This document shows, piece by piece, positions 1 to 5,594 of a DNA stretch of 8,423 bases; position 1 is the first letter of the stretch; the number at the start of each line of letters is the position of its first letter. The notes beneath the pieces are model-generated. The model searched no databases. It was not told where the DNA came from and saw nothing but the letters and a program-made list of their open reading frames with translations. Origin of the DNA: Candidatus Intestinimonas stercorigallinarum (lineage in GTDB: Bacteria > Bacillota > Clostridia > Oscillospirales > Oscillospiraceae); the NCBI GenBank assembly GCA_019115345.1, contig DXDV01000171.1:1-8423 (forward strand), in the 5' to 3' direction. Both the position numbers and the translations under genes were made by a program.

Positions 1-35
1 TCCGATTCGATGATGATGCTGTGCTCCGTGCTCAC
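1..35 (-). CDS. Partial CDS, first 11 codons of the gene after phoH
   Basis: A GTG at 33-35 opens a minus-strand frame that reads MSTEHSIIIES and then leaves the window. It lies 23 bases after the phoH stop and is preceded by a purine-rich stretch containing AGGAG and AGAGGA at a usable distance, so it looks like a translated start in the same operon. Too little protein is visible to name it. In related bacteria the gene after phoH is usually ybeY (16S rRNA maturation endonuclease) or pgpH/yqfF (a membrane HD-domain c-di-AMP phosphodiesterase), so one of these is expected from synteny only. Confidence 0.5.
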   Translation of the reverse strand, partial: MSTEHSIIIES

Positions 36-58
36 GGGTCCTCTCTCCTCTCCGGCGG

Positions 59-1039
59 TCACTTCCGCTTGCCCTCCTCGGACTTGCGGCGGTGCTCGTC
101 CTCCTCGTAGGCCTTGATGATGCGCTGGACGATGACGTGGCGGACCACGTCGGCCCCGCTGAGCTTGCATATGGCGATGTCCTCCACCCCGTTCAGGACC
201 CGCATGGCCTCCCGGAGGCCGCTCACCTTGTCGGCGGGCAGGTCGATCTGGGTGACGTCGCCGGTAATGACGATCTTGGAACCGAAGCCCATGCGGGTGA
301 GGAACATCTTCATCTGCTCCCGGGAGGTGTTCTGGGCCTCGTCCAGGATGATGAAGGAATCGTCCAGGGTGCGGCCCCGCATGTAGGCCAGGGGGGCCAC
401 CTCGATGCTCCCCCGCTCCAGGTACTTGTTGTAGGTCTCCGGCCCCAGCATGTCGAAGAGGGCGTCGTAGAGGGGGCGCAGGTAGGGGTCCACCTTGCTC
501 TGGAGGTCGCCGGGCAGGAAGCCCAGCCGCTCCCCCGCCTCCACGGCGGGCCGGGTGAGGATGATGCGGTTGACCTGTCCCCCCCGGAAGGCGGCCACGG
601 CGGCGGCTACCGCCAGGTAGGTCTTGCCGGTGCCCGCCGGGCCGATGCCCAGGGTGATGACGTTCCGCTTGATGGCGTCCACATAGCGCTTCTGCCCCAG
701 GGTCTTGGGCTTGATGGGCTTGCCCTTGGCGGTGATGCAGAGCACGTCCCGGGCCATCTGGCCGATCTTGTCCTCCTGCCCCGCCTTCACCAGCTCCAGC
801 ACATAGCGCACGTTCTGCTCGTTGATGGGCTCCCCCCGGCCGGAGAGCTCCAGCAGGCCCTGGATGGCCTTGACGGCGTACATTACCGCCTCGGCCTCCC
901 CGGACACCTTCAGGCTGCCGTCCCGGTTCACCACCGACACGTCCAGCTCCCGCTCGATGATGCGGATATTTTCGTCAAAGGAGCCGAAGAGGGCCGCGGC
1001 CTCCTCCAGACGCTCCACGCTGATGGTCTGTTCGATCAA
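59..1039 (-). CDS. phoH: PhoH family P-loop ATPase
   Basis: This is a cytoplasmic PhoH-like (YbeZ-type) ATPase of 326 residues, normal for the family. The N-terminal ~100 residues are a small KH-like region (family knowledge). The ATPase core follows, with Walker A GPAGTGKT at 133-140, the family motif TRPAVEAGERLGFLPGD at 162-178, Walker B FIILDEAQNT at 229-238 and TGDVTQIDLP at 259-268. The family is related to superfamily 1 helicases and is linked to RNA and ribosome metabolism, often beside ybeY; its exact substrate is unsettled. The start is TTG (1037-1039), with AAGGAG nine bases upstream. The next in-frame Met is residue 53, which would delete the conserved N-terminus. The gene lies 29 bases after yqfD with no terminator between, so it is probably co-transcribed, though housekeeping expression would need another promoter (see the patch inside yqfD). 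The C-terminus is a charged, probably disordered tail. Confidence 0.95.
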   Translation of the reverse strand: MIEQTISVERLEEAAALFGSFDENIRIIERELDVSVVNRDGSLKVSGEAEAVMYAVKAIQGLLELSGRGEPINEQNVRYVLELVKAGQEDKIGQMARDVLCITAKGKPIKPKTLGQKRYVDAIKRNVITLGIGPAGTGKTYLAVAAAVAAFRGGQVNRIILTRPAVEAGERLGFLPGDLQSKVDPYLRPLYDALFDMLGPETYNKYLERGSIEVAPLAYMRGRTLDDSFIILDEAQNTSREQMKMFLTRMGFGSKIVITGDVTQIDLPADKVSGLREAMRVLNGVEDIAICKLSGADVVRHVIVQRIIKAYEEDEHRRKSEEGKRK

Positions 1040-1068
1040 ATTCCTTCGCTCCTTGCACGTCCCCGGGG

Positions 1069-2307
1069 CTACTCCGTCTGGGTCCCCGGGAGGATCTCCC
1101 CCACCCGGCCGTCAAAGACCGCCTCCCGGCCGATCTGCTCCCGGCACTGGGCCGTCAGCGTCACCGTGAGCATGCCGTCCTCCTCCTCGGCGGAAAAGGC
1201 GGTGGACAGGACGCTGCCCTCCGCCCCGATGAGGGCGGTCAGCCGCTCCAGCAGCCGCTCCTCCAGCATGGCCCGGGCGGCGTCGGCCCGGACGGGGGCG
1301 GCGGCGGTCTCGTAGGCCCGGTACTCCGTCTCCACCAGGACCAGGGGCATCTCCCGGCCCCCCGGAAGGGTGAGGATGTGGGTCGTAGTCATTTTATCAT
1401 ATCCAGAAGAGGAAATACTAGCCTTTCCGAAAAAATTCACGCTGCGGCCCAGTAGGGAGAGGGACCAGCGCCTCTCCTCCTCCCCGGTGTAGACCTTGAC
1501 CTGGGCCTCCAGGGGGATGCAGGCCGCCAGGGTCCGGTGGGTGACGGCCCAGACCTCCCCCCTGGCGTGGACCAGCCGCTGTCCGGCGTCCACGGCGGCG
1601 TACTGGGGCTCCTTCAGGTCCACCGCCCCGCTGATGACGATCTCTCCCGCCAGCACCGCCTGGCCCTCCCGGAAGAGGGCCTGGCCCTCCAGCACCTCCA
1701 CCTCCTCCAGGACGCCGTCGGCGGCGGCCACCACATGGGCGGGGGTGGTCTCGTCCCTGGGGGTGGGCGACGGGCTCCGCTCCCGGACCAGCACCTCCGC
1801 CCGGGTGCCGTGGAGGTTCACCGACATCCAGGAGAGGCCCTCGATCCGCCGGAGGGCCTCCTGGCTGATCCGCCGCAGGTCCAGCCCCGGGCCGTAGGCC
1901 CCCGGGCGCACCCCCTGCCGGGAGAGCTCCATCAGGATGACGGCGGAGGGGACGGTCTCGTTGCCGGAGACCTCCACCGTCAGGATGAACTGGGAGAGGA
2001 GGCACACCGCCGCCAAGGCGAGGGCCAGGCCGGCCAGCAGGGCATACCGCCGCCGGAACCCCGCCAGAAACACGGGGAGCCCCGCCCGGCCCTCCAGGCT
2101 GGCCGTACACCCGGCCCGCTCCGCCAGCTCCACCGCCCGCCCGGCGTCCCGCCGGAGCACCCGCAGGCGCAGGGACTGCCCGCCCTCCCAGGCCAGGTCC
2201 CAGAAGCCCACGCCGCTCTGGGCGCAGAGGTTCAAAAACCGCTCCGGGAAGGGCCCGGAGACGGCAACGCACACGCTGCCCCGGAGAAAATTGATGACGC
2301 TCCGCAT
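1069..2307 (-). CDS. yqfD: Sporulation protein YqfD
   Basis: This 412-residue membrane protein matches YqfD, a mother-cell sporulation protein that is sigma-E controlled in Bacillus subtilis; its molecular function is unknown. The N-terminus, MRSVINFLRGSVCVAVSGPF, is the typical family opening. One strong membrane segment spans about residues 88-109, after a basic RRR. A large, presumably extracytoplasmic domain follows, opening with a POTRA-like stretch at about 110-175 (VEVSGNETVPSAVILMEL). The conserved NFFGK...YDKM block is at 291-306. The ATG start is preceded by AGGGGAGAGG and lies 15 bases after the yqfC stop, so the two are surely one transcript. Residues 291-307 are encoded almost entirely by A/T-ending codons in a gene that otherwise avoids them. 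No frameshift or truncation is seen. Confidence 0.9.
   Translation of the reverse strand: MRSVINFLRGSVCVAVSGPFPERFLNLCAQSGVGFWDLAWEGGQSLRLRVLRRDAGRAVELAERAGCTASLEGRAGLPVFLAGFRRRYALLAGLALALAAVCLLSQFILTVEVSGNETVPSAVILMELSRQGVRPGAYGPGLDLRRISQEALRRIEGLSWMSVNLHGTRAEVLVRERSPSPTPRDETTPAHVVAAADGVLEEVEVLEGQALFREGQAVLAGEIVISGAVDLKEPQYAAVDAGQRLVHARGEVWAVTHRTLAACIPLEAQVKVYTGEEERRWSLSLLGRSVNFFGKASISSSGYDKMTTTHILTLPGGREMPLVLVETEYRAYETAAAPVRADAARAMLEERLLERLTALIGAEGSVLSTAFSAEEEDGMLTVTLTAQCREQIGREAVFDGRVGEILPGTQTE
1387..1437 (-). other. AT-ending codon patch inside yqfD, possible internal promoter
   Basis: Sixteen of the 17 codons here (all but ATG) have a synonymous choice, and 13 of those 16 end in A or T, against a background where nearly all end in G or C. 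The patch contains the -10-like hexamer TATGAT at 1396-1401 and an overlapping TAAAAT. No convincing -35 is found at 16-18 bases. It could serve as an internal promoter for phoH, a translation-pause element or a trace of recombination. The encoded residues are conserved in the family, so the protein sequence explains part of the bias but not the wobble choice. Confidence 0.3.
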
Positions 2308-2322
2308 GTCCCTCTCCCCTTC

Positions 2323-2604
2323 TCAGGTCAGGTCCACCCCGGCGATCTCCCCGGTGATGAGGAGCTCGGAGGCGTTCATGGCCCGAAGGGCCAGCCCCCG
2401 GCCCCGGACCTTCACGATGAGCTTGCCGCCGCTGACGTGGATCTCCTCCTCGCCGTAGGCCAGGATGCCCCGGTGGTTCTCCATCCGCAGCTGCCGGTCT
2501 CCCAGCAGCTCCACCCGGGGGAGCCCCGCCACCACGTCCCCCGGCAGATCGAAGGCCTCCGCCGTCTTTTCCAGCAGGCTCTCCCTGCGGCCCTGTCTCT
2601 CCAT
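2323..2604 (-). CDS. yqfC: Sporulation protein YqfC (YabP/YqfC family)
   Basis: This 93-residue soluble protein belongs to the YabP/YqfC family. It carries the family pattern of a short N-terminal helix (ESLLEKTAEAFDLPGDVV) followed by a beta-rich core: LPRVELLGDRQLRMENHRGILAYGEEEIHV, then KLIVKVRGRGLALRAMNASELLITGEI. Length is normal. YqfC is a mother-cell sporulation protein of unknown biochemical role, almost always next to yqfD, as here. The ATG start has GGGGGAG four to ten bases upstream. The gene is first in its operon, because a terminator for the preceding metallopeptidase ends about 30 bases before it. A sigma-E-like -10 box sits in that short gap, which fits the known sigma-E control of the Bacillus homologue. 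Confidence 0.9.
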   Translation of the reverse strand: MERQGRRESLLEKTAEAFDLPGDVVAGLPRVELLGDRQLRMENHRGILAYGEEEIHVSGGKLIVKVRGRGLALRAMNASELLITGEIAGVDLT

Positions 2605-2625
2605 GGTCCCTCCCCCTTTTGGGCT

Positions 2626-2634
2626 ATGTGTATG
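2626..2634 (-). promoter_or_regulatory. Putative sigma-E-type -10 element for yqfCD
   Basis: The minus strand reads CATACACAT here, close to the sigma-E -10 consensus CATACAnT. It lies 22 bases upstream of the yqfC ATG, leaving a leader of roughly 15 bases that still holds the ribosome binding site. No good sigma-E -35 (an ATATT-like element) is seen at 13-15 bases upstream, because that space is filled by the preceding terminator hairpin. The call rests on the -10 match, the position and the known regulation of yqfCD. Confidence 0.4.
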
Positions 2635-2674
2635 AAAAAAGGCCGCTCACCTTGCCTGTCCAAGGTGAACGGCC
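2635..2674 (-). terminator. Rho-independent terminator of the metallopeptidase gene
   Basis: On the minus strand, a 14-base arm at 2661-2674 (GGCCGTTCACCTTG) pairs with an arm at 2641-2654 (CAAGGTGAGCGGCC) around a 6-base loop, followed by six T. The single imperfect position is a G-U wobble on the minus strand but a C-A mismatch on the plus strand, which supports minus-strand use. It begins 10 bases after the metallopeptidase stop and separates that gene from yqfC. Confidence 0.9.
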
Positions 2675-2684
2675 GGTTTCCGCC

Positions 2685-3299
2685 TCACTCGGGCCGCCGC
2701 AGGGCGTAGCGGCGCAGGGCCCGCCGCCGCTCCCGCCAGTCGGGCATGAGGGCGTCCATGACGGCGTAAAAGCCCGGCCCGTGGTCGGGGTGGAGGAAGT
2801 GGACCAGCTCGTGGAGGGCCACATAGTCCCGCAGCCCCTCCTCCACCGCCGCCAGGGCGGTGTTGAGGGTGACCACCCCCTTGGCCCAGTGGCAGCTCCC
2901 CCACCGGCTGGTCATGAAGCGGACCTTCAGGACCGGAGGCTTCACCCCCAGCGGCTCCACCAGGGGATACACCCGCTCCAGGGCGGCGGCCAGCACCGGC
3001 AGGGCCGCCCCCTTCTCCGGCGGCGTCAGGGGGACGCCCAGCTCCGCCCGCCGGCGCTGGTGGGAGAGCACCCAGTCCGCCCGGCTGCGGATAAAGTCGT
3101 CGGCCGCCGCTTTGGACACCCGCCGGGGCACCGACAGCGCCGCTGTGCCGTCGCTCCGGATGCGCAGGTTGATGTTTTTGACGGCCTTCACCGTCAGGAA
3201 ATAGTGGATGGGCCCCAAAGGGGTATCCACCCGGCGCCGCTCCTCCGCCACCGCCGTCTCCTCCTTTTTTCTCCGCATGGGACGGCCCCCGTCCCGCAT
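2685..3299 (-). CDS. YgjP/DUF45-type zinc metallopeptidase
   Basis: This predicted soluble 204-residue protein matches the YgjP-like (DUF45, SprT/M48-related) metallopeptidase family. The family hallmark MTSRWGSC is at about 129-136, followed by GVVTLNTAL. The zinc motif HELVH is at 163-167, the probable third ligand is His173 in HPDHGPGF, and MPDWRERRRAL closes the domain. Substrates of this family are not well established. The frame stays open upstream into ylbJ, but the ATG at 3297-3299 is chosen because GGAGGA lies just before it. A Met seven codons later has a poorer site. Its start is only 28 bases from the divergent ylbJ start, and it ends in its own strong terminator, so it is probably a one-gene transcript. 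Confidence 0.85.
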   Translation of the reverse strand: MRDGGRPMRRKKEETAVAEERRRVDTPLGPIHYFLTVKAVKNINLRIRSDGTAALSVPRRVSKAAADDFIRSRADWVLSHQRRRAELGVPLTPPEKGAALPVLAAALERVYPLVEPLGVKPPVLKVRFMTSRWGSCHWAKGVVTLNTALAAVEEGLRDYVALHELVHFLHPDHGPGFYAVMDALMPDWRERRRALRRYALRRPE

Positions 3300-3327
3300 A
3301 GGCTCCTCCCAGCGGAGGTGATGAACT

Positions 3328-4509
3328 ATGTCCAAGCTGCTCTCCCGGCAGGGGGTCCGGGACCTCTTTCTGGGCCTGGGCCTGCTGTGCGCCACCCTGG
3401 CCCTCATGTTCTGGCCCCAGGAGGCCATGGAGGCCGCCCGGGAGGGGCTGCGTCTGTGCTACAACGTGATACTGCCCTCTCTCTTCCCCTTCTTCGTCCT
3501 CTCTGCCCTGGTGGTGGACCTGGGTCTGGCGGGCTACCTGGGCCGGGCGCTGGAGGGGCTCATGCGCCCCCTCTTCCACGTGCCCGGCGCCTGCGCCTCC
3601 GCCCTCGTCCTGGGCTTCGTGGGGGGCTATCCCGTGGGGGCCCGCACCGCCCTCTCCCTCTATCAGAAGGGCATGTGTACCAAGACCGAGGCGGAGCGGC
3701 TCCTCTCCTTCTGCAACAACTCCGGCCCCGCCTTCATCCTGGGGGTGGTGGGGGCGGGGATCTTTGCCAGCAGCAGGGTGGGGGTCCTCCTCTGCCTGAC
3801 CCACGCCGCCGCCTCAGTGTGCGTGGGGCTCCTCTTCCGCTTCTACCGGAGCGGCGACAGGGGCCGGGACCGCCGGAGCGCCCCCACCTTCGGGGCGGAG
3901 CGGTTCAGCGCCGCCTTCACCGGCGCTGTGAAGAACGCCTTCCTCTCCACCCTGAACATCTGCGCCTTCGTGGTCTTTTTCACCGTGGCCATCAAGCTCC
4001 TCTTCCTCTCCGGGGTGCTGTCCAGCCTGGCGGAGGGGCTGGGCTTCCTCCTGGCCCCCCTGGGCTTTTCCCCCCGGTGGGCAGAGCGGCTCCTCACCGG
4101 CCTCATCGAGCTCACCAGCGGGGTGTGGACCCTCACCGGCGCCGGCACCATGTCGGGCAAGGTCTCCATGGCCGCCTTCCTCCTGGGGTGGGCGGGGCTG
4201 TCCGTCCACTGCCAGGTCCTCTCCTTCCTGGGGGGGAGCGGCCTGTCCGTCCGGACCTACATCGGCGGGAAGCTCCTCCACGGCGGCCTCTCCGCCCTCT
4301 TCACCGCCCTGCTCCTGCGCTTTTTTCCCCTGGAGGAGCCGGTGGCGGCCTATCTCTCCGAGCAGGTGGAGGGCATCGCCCAGGTGGACTTCTCCAGCGC
4401 CCTCACCATCTCTCTGGCCGCCGCCTGGGGCATGTGGCTCCTCTTTTTCCTGGCCGCTGCCGCCGCCGTGGGAAAAACCAGTAGAAAAAGGCGCAAAGGT
4501 GTAGTATAA
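3328..4509 (+). CDS. ylbJ: Sporulation integral membrane protein YlbJ (gate-domain family)
   Basis: This 393-residue polytopic membrane protein has two nucleoside-recognition (gate) repeats and reads as YlbJ, needed for normal spore formation in Bacillus and sigma-E controlled there. Supporting motifs are NVILPSLFPFFVLSAL (46-61), GFVGGYPVGAR (96-106), CNNSGPAFILG (129-139), ELTSGVWTLTGAG (261-273) and GWAGLSVHCQVLSFLGG (287-303). Hydrophobic segments lie at about 12-28, 45-70, 88-104, 132-172, 205-245, 280-300, 315-333 and 357-381. The ligand is unknown. The ATG at 3328 is preceded by a near-perfect GGAGGTGA at 3314-3321; an ATG at 3321 is out of frame and too close to that site. The C-terminus is a basic tail (TSRKRRKGVV). 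A related spore-maturation or transporter-like gate protein is the alternative, but the motif set favours YlbJ. Confidence 0.85.
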   Translation: MSKLLSRQGVRDLFLGLGLLCATLALMFWPQEAMEAAREGLRLCYNVILPSLFPFFVLSALVVDLGLAGYLGRALEGLMRPLFHVPGACASALVLGFVGGYPVGARTALSLYQKGMCTKTEAERLLSFCNNSGPAFILGVVGAGIFASSRVGVLLCLTHAAASVCVGLLFRFYRSGDRGRDRRSAPTFGAERFSAAFTGAVKNAFLSTLNICAFVVFFTVAIKLLFLSGVLSSLAEGLGFLLAPLGFSPRWAERLLTGLIELTSGVWTLTGAGTMSGKVSMAAFLLGWAGLSVHCQVLSFLGGSGLSVRTYIGGKLLHGGLSALFTALLLRFFPLEEPVAAYLSEQVEGIAQVDFSSALTISLAAAWGMWLLFFLAAAAAVGKTSRKRRKGVV

Positions 4510-4510
4510 T
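4482..4510 (+). promoter_or_regulatory. Vegetative-type promoter overlapping the ylbJ stop codon
   Basis: A perfect TATAAT at 4505-4510 is preceded, with a 17-base spacer, by TAGAAA at 4482-4487 (4 of 6 to TTGACA). The -10 box includes the ylbJ TAA stop. The region is A-rich in a GC-rich neighbourhood. It would start RNA near 4517 and give the downstream small gene its own transcript with a leader of about 50 bases. Confidence 0.6.
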
Positions 4511-4524
4511 GTCCTCTGGTCAGG

Positions 4525-4560
4525 TCCCCTTTCGGGCCCGGCCCATTGGATCAGAGGGGA
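4525..4560 (+). promoter_or_regulatory. Possible leader hairpin masking the ribosome binding site
   Basis: TCCCCTTT at 4525-4532 can pair over eight bases (one G-U) with AGAGGGGA at 4553-4560, which is the ribosome binding site of the next gene. A second small stem, GGGC 4534-4537 with GCCC 4541-4544, fits inside the loop. It fills most of the predicted leader and could limit translation. Short GC-rich stems arise easily by chance in such DNA. Confidence 0.3.
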
Positions 4561-4571
4561 GCCTTTTTGTG

Positions 4572-4781
4572 ATGCTGTTTGAAAAGAAGATCGAACCCCG
4601 GTGCGCCTACTGCACCCGCTGCGCTCCCCTGGACGAGGAGACCGTCATGTGCCTGAAGAAGGGGGTCATGTCCGCCGCCGACCACTGCCGGGCCTTCCGG
4701 TACGACCCCCTCAAGCGGGTGCCGCCCCGGCCCAACGCCCCCGACTTCTCCCGGCTGCGGGAGGAGGATTTCGTCCTGTAA
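4572..4781 (+). CDS. Small five-cysteine (zinc-ribbon-like) conserved hypothetical protein
   Basis: This is a 69-residue protein starting MLFEKKIEPRCAYC. Cysteines fall at 11, 14, 17, 27 and 39, in the pattern C-x2-C-x2-C-x9-C-x11-C. Cys11, 14, 27 and 39 would make a plausible four-ligand zinc site, with Cys17 an extra. The second half is basic and proline-rich (DPLKRVPPRPNAPDF) and ends in an acidic EEDFVL tail. The frame is open back to 4509, but that upstream stretch overlaps the promoter and untranslated leader, so the start is put at ATG 4572; GTG at 4569 is a close alternative, eight bases from GGGGAG. I recognise the general look as a clostridial protein of unknown function and can assign no role. 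It is followed by a strong terminator. Neighbours give little help, since it has its own promoter separate from ylbJ. Confidence 0.8.
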   Translation: MLFEKKIEPRCAYCTRCAPLDEETVMCLKKGVMSAADHCRAFRYDPLKRVPPRPNAPDFSRLREEDFVL

Positions 4782-4852
4782 GGGCGGCTTTGTCCATGCT
4801 CCGCGCGCGGCGGGGCCGTTGACGCTTCGTGAAAACAAAACGCGTACCACAC

Positions 4853-4908
4853 AAAAGATAGACTGGTCAGCCTTTCTCACCGTCAGGCCGTCCAGTCTAT
4901 CTTTTTTT
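4853..4908. terminator. Bidirectional terminator between convergent genes
   Basis: A perfect 14-base inverted repeat, AAAAGATAGACTGG (4853-4866) and CCAGTCTATCTTTT (4892-4905), encloses 25 bases that hold a further short stem (GCCT 4870-4873 with AGGC 4885-4888). The plus-strand copy ends in seven T (4902-4908) and would stop the small cysteine gene. The minus-strand copy ends in four T and could stop the ECF gene. The inner stem is one pair better on the minus strand, where an A-C mismatch becomes U-G. The rest of the 169-base gap between the two genes shows nothing I can name. Confidence 0.85.
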
Positions 4909-4950
4909 GCCGCAGGCCGCATTTTGCGCCGCGGGTACCTGCGATTTCCC

Positions 4951-5532
4951 TCAGGCAGCGCCCAGCCGCAGGCCGCAGCGCCGGAGGGCGTTTTGGATGG
5001 CGATGGCCAGAGGGGGGGCGACGAGGATGGCCACGCCTCCGTTGAAGAGGGAGGTGGGGATCAGGGCCAGCAGGGTCACCGCCGCCGCCTGGGGCTGAAG
5101 CCCGCCCAGGAGCATGCCGTTGTAGAAGAAGTCCTTCAGGTAGTAGAGTACGTAGTAGGCAAGGCATCCCGCCGCCGCCGCCATCAGGCAGCGGCCATAG
5201 GCGGCAGGCTTGGCCTCCCAGCTCCGCCGCCCCGCGAAGGCGGCCGCCCCCGCCACAAGACCCATGGCCCCCTTGGTGAGGAAGGTGATCCAGCACTCCG
5301 CCGCCCACAGGGGGTTGGTGAGGTCGTAGAGGGCGGAGCCCAGCCCCGAGGCCAGGCCTCCCACCGGCCCCAGCAGGAGCCCGGAGAGGACGCACAGAAT
5401 GTTGGCCAGGGTAAAGGAGGGCACCCCGCCCACCGGCACCGGCAGGACGATCCGGGCGTAGTTGCCCGCAAAGACCAGGGCGGTCATCATGCCCAGCAGG
5501 GCCAGCCGCTGGGTCGACATCTTTTCTCTCAT
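4951..5532 (-). CDS. ECF transporter S component (substrate unassigned)
   Basis: This 193-residue hydrophobic protein has the size and layout of the substrate-binding S subunit of an energy-coupling factor vitamin or micronutrient importer. About six membrane segments lie near 11-29, 42-62, 66-80, 85-100, 115-133 and 150-176. Family-like stretches are SFTLANILCVLSGLLLGPVGGLASGLGSALYDLTNP (39-74) and LIPTSLFNGGVAILVAPPLAIAIQ (157-180). S subunits dock onto a shared EcfT/EcfA module encoded elsewhere, and none is in this window. The ligand cannot be read from sequence alone, and no neighbour is a biosynthetic gene. ATG 5530-5532 is chosen because AGGAAG lies nine bases upstream; the frame is open to 5586, but that part overlaps the promoter. 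A near-consensus promoter and palindromic sites precede it. Confidence 0.8.
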   Translation of the reverse strand: MREKMSTQRLALLGMMTALVFAGNYARIVLPVPVGGVPSFTLANILCVLSGLLLGPVGGLASGLGSALYDLTNPLWAAECWITFLTKGAMGLVAGAAAFAGRRSWEAKPAAYGRCLMAAAAGCLAYYVLYYLKDFFYNGMLLGGLQPQAAAVTLLALIPTSLFNGGVAILVAPPLAIAIQNALRRCGLRLGAA

Positions 5533-5536
5533 GCAA

Positions 5537-5565
5537 GACCACTTCCTCTGTTGTTTTCTGTGGTC
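5537..5565 (-). promoter_or_regulatory. Dyad between the ECF promoter and its ribosome binding site
   Basis: GACCAC at 5537-5542 and GTGGTC at 5560-5565 form a 6-base inverted repeat with 17 bases between. It runs from just after the -10 box, across the predicted RNA start near 5559, to the ribosome binding site. One arm is largely upstream of the RNA start, so a DNA operator is more likely than an RNA hairpin. Chance is possible. Confidence 0.25.
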
Positions 5566-5594
5566 ATTATACCTCCCATCTGACATTATTTCAA
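5566..5594 (-). promoter_or_regulatory. Sigma-A-type promoter of the ECF S component gene
   Basis: On the minus strand, TTGAAA (5589-5594) and TATAAT (5566-5571) are separated by exactly 17 bases, giving 5 of 6 and 6 of 6 to consensus. The surrounding gap is strongly AT-rich. RNA would begin near 5559, about 27 bases before the chosen start codon, which leaves no room for a riboswitch. Confidence 0.8.

Noticed and set aside
92..1315. A 407-codon plus-strand frame opposite phoH and yqfD
   Set aside because: Stops are rare here only because wobble positions are G or C. The product is low-complexity and runs across two real genes.
3178..3205. TTGACG-16-AATAGT as a promoter for ylbJ inside the metallopeptidase gene
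   Set aside because: The -10 matches only 4 of 6, the spacer is short, and it would be the wrong class for a sporulation gene. It is no better than chance.
3300..3428. An upstream extension of the metallopeptidase into ylbJ
   Set aside because: The frame is open to 3428, but the extra residues are arginine-rich noise and the strong ribosome binding site is at 3299.
2619..4484. A 621-codon plus-strand open frame covering the metallopeptidase and ylbJ
   Set aside because: It is antisense to one well-supported gene and out of frame with the other. Its Pro/Gly/Arg/His-rich translation is typical of the shadow frames of GC-rich DNA, and it has no domain-like motif.
4509..4571. A longer N-terminus for the small cysteine protein from ATG 4509
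   Set aside because: That ATG overlaps the TATAAT and lies before the expected RNA start. The cysteine protein reads naturally from 4569 or 4572.
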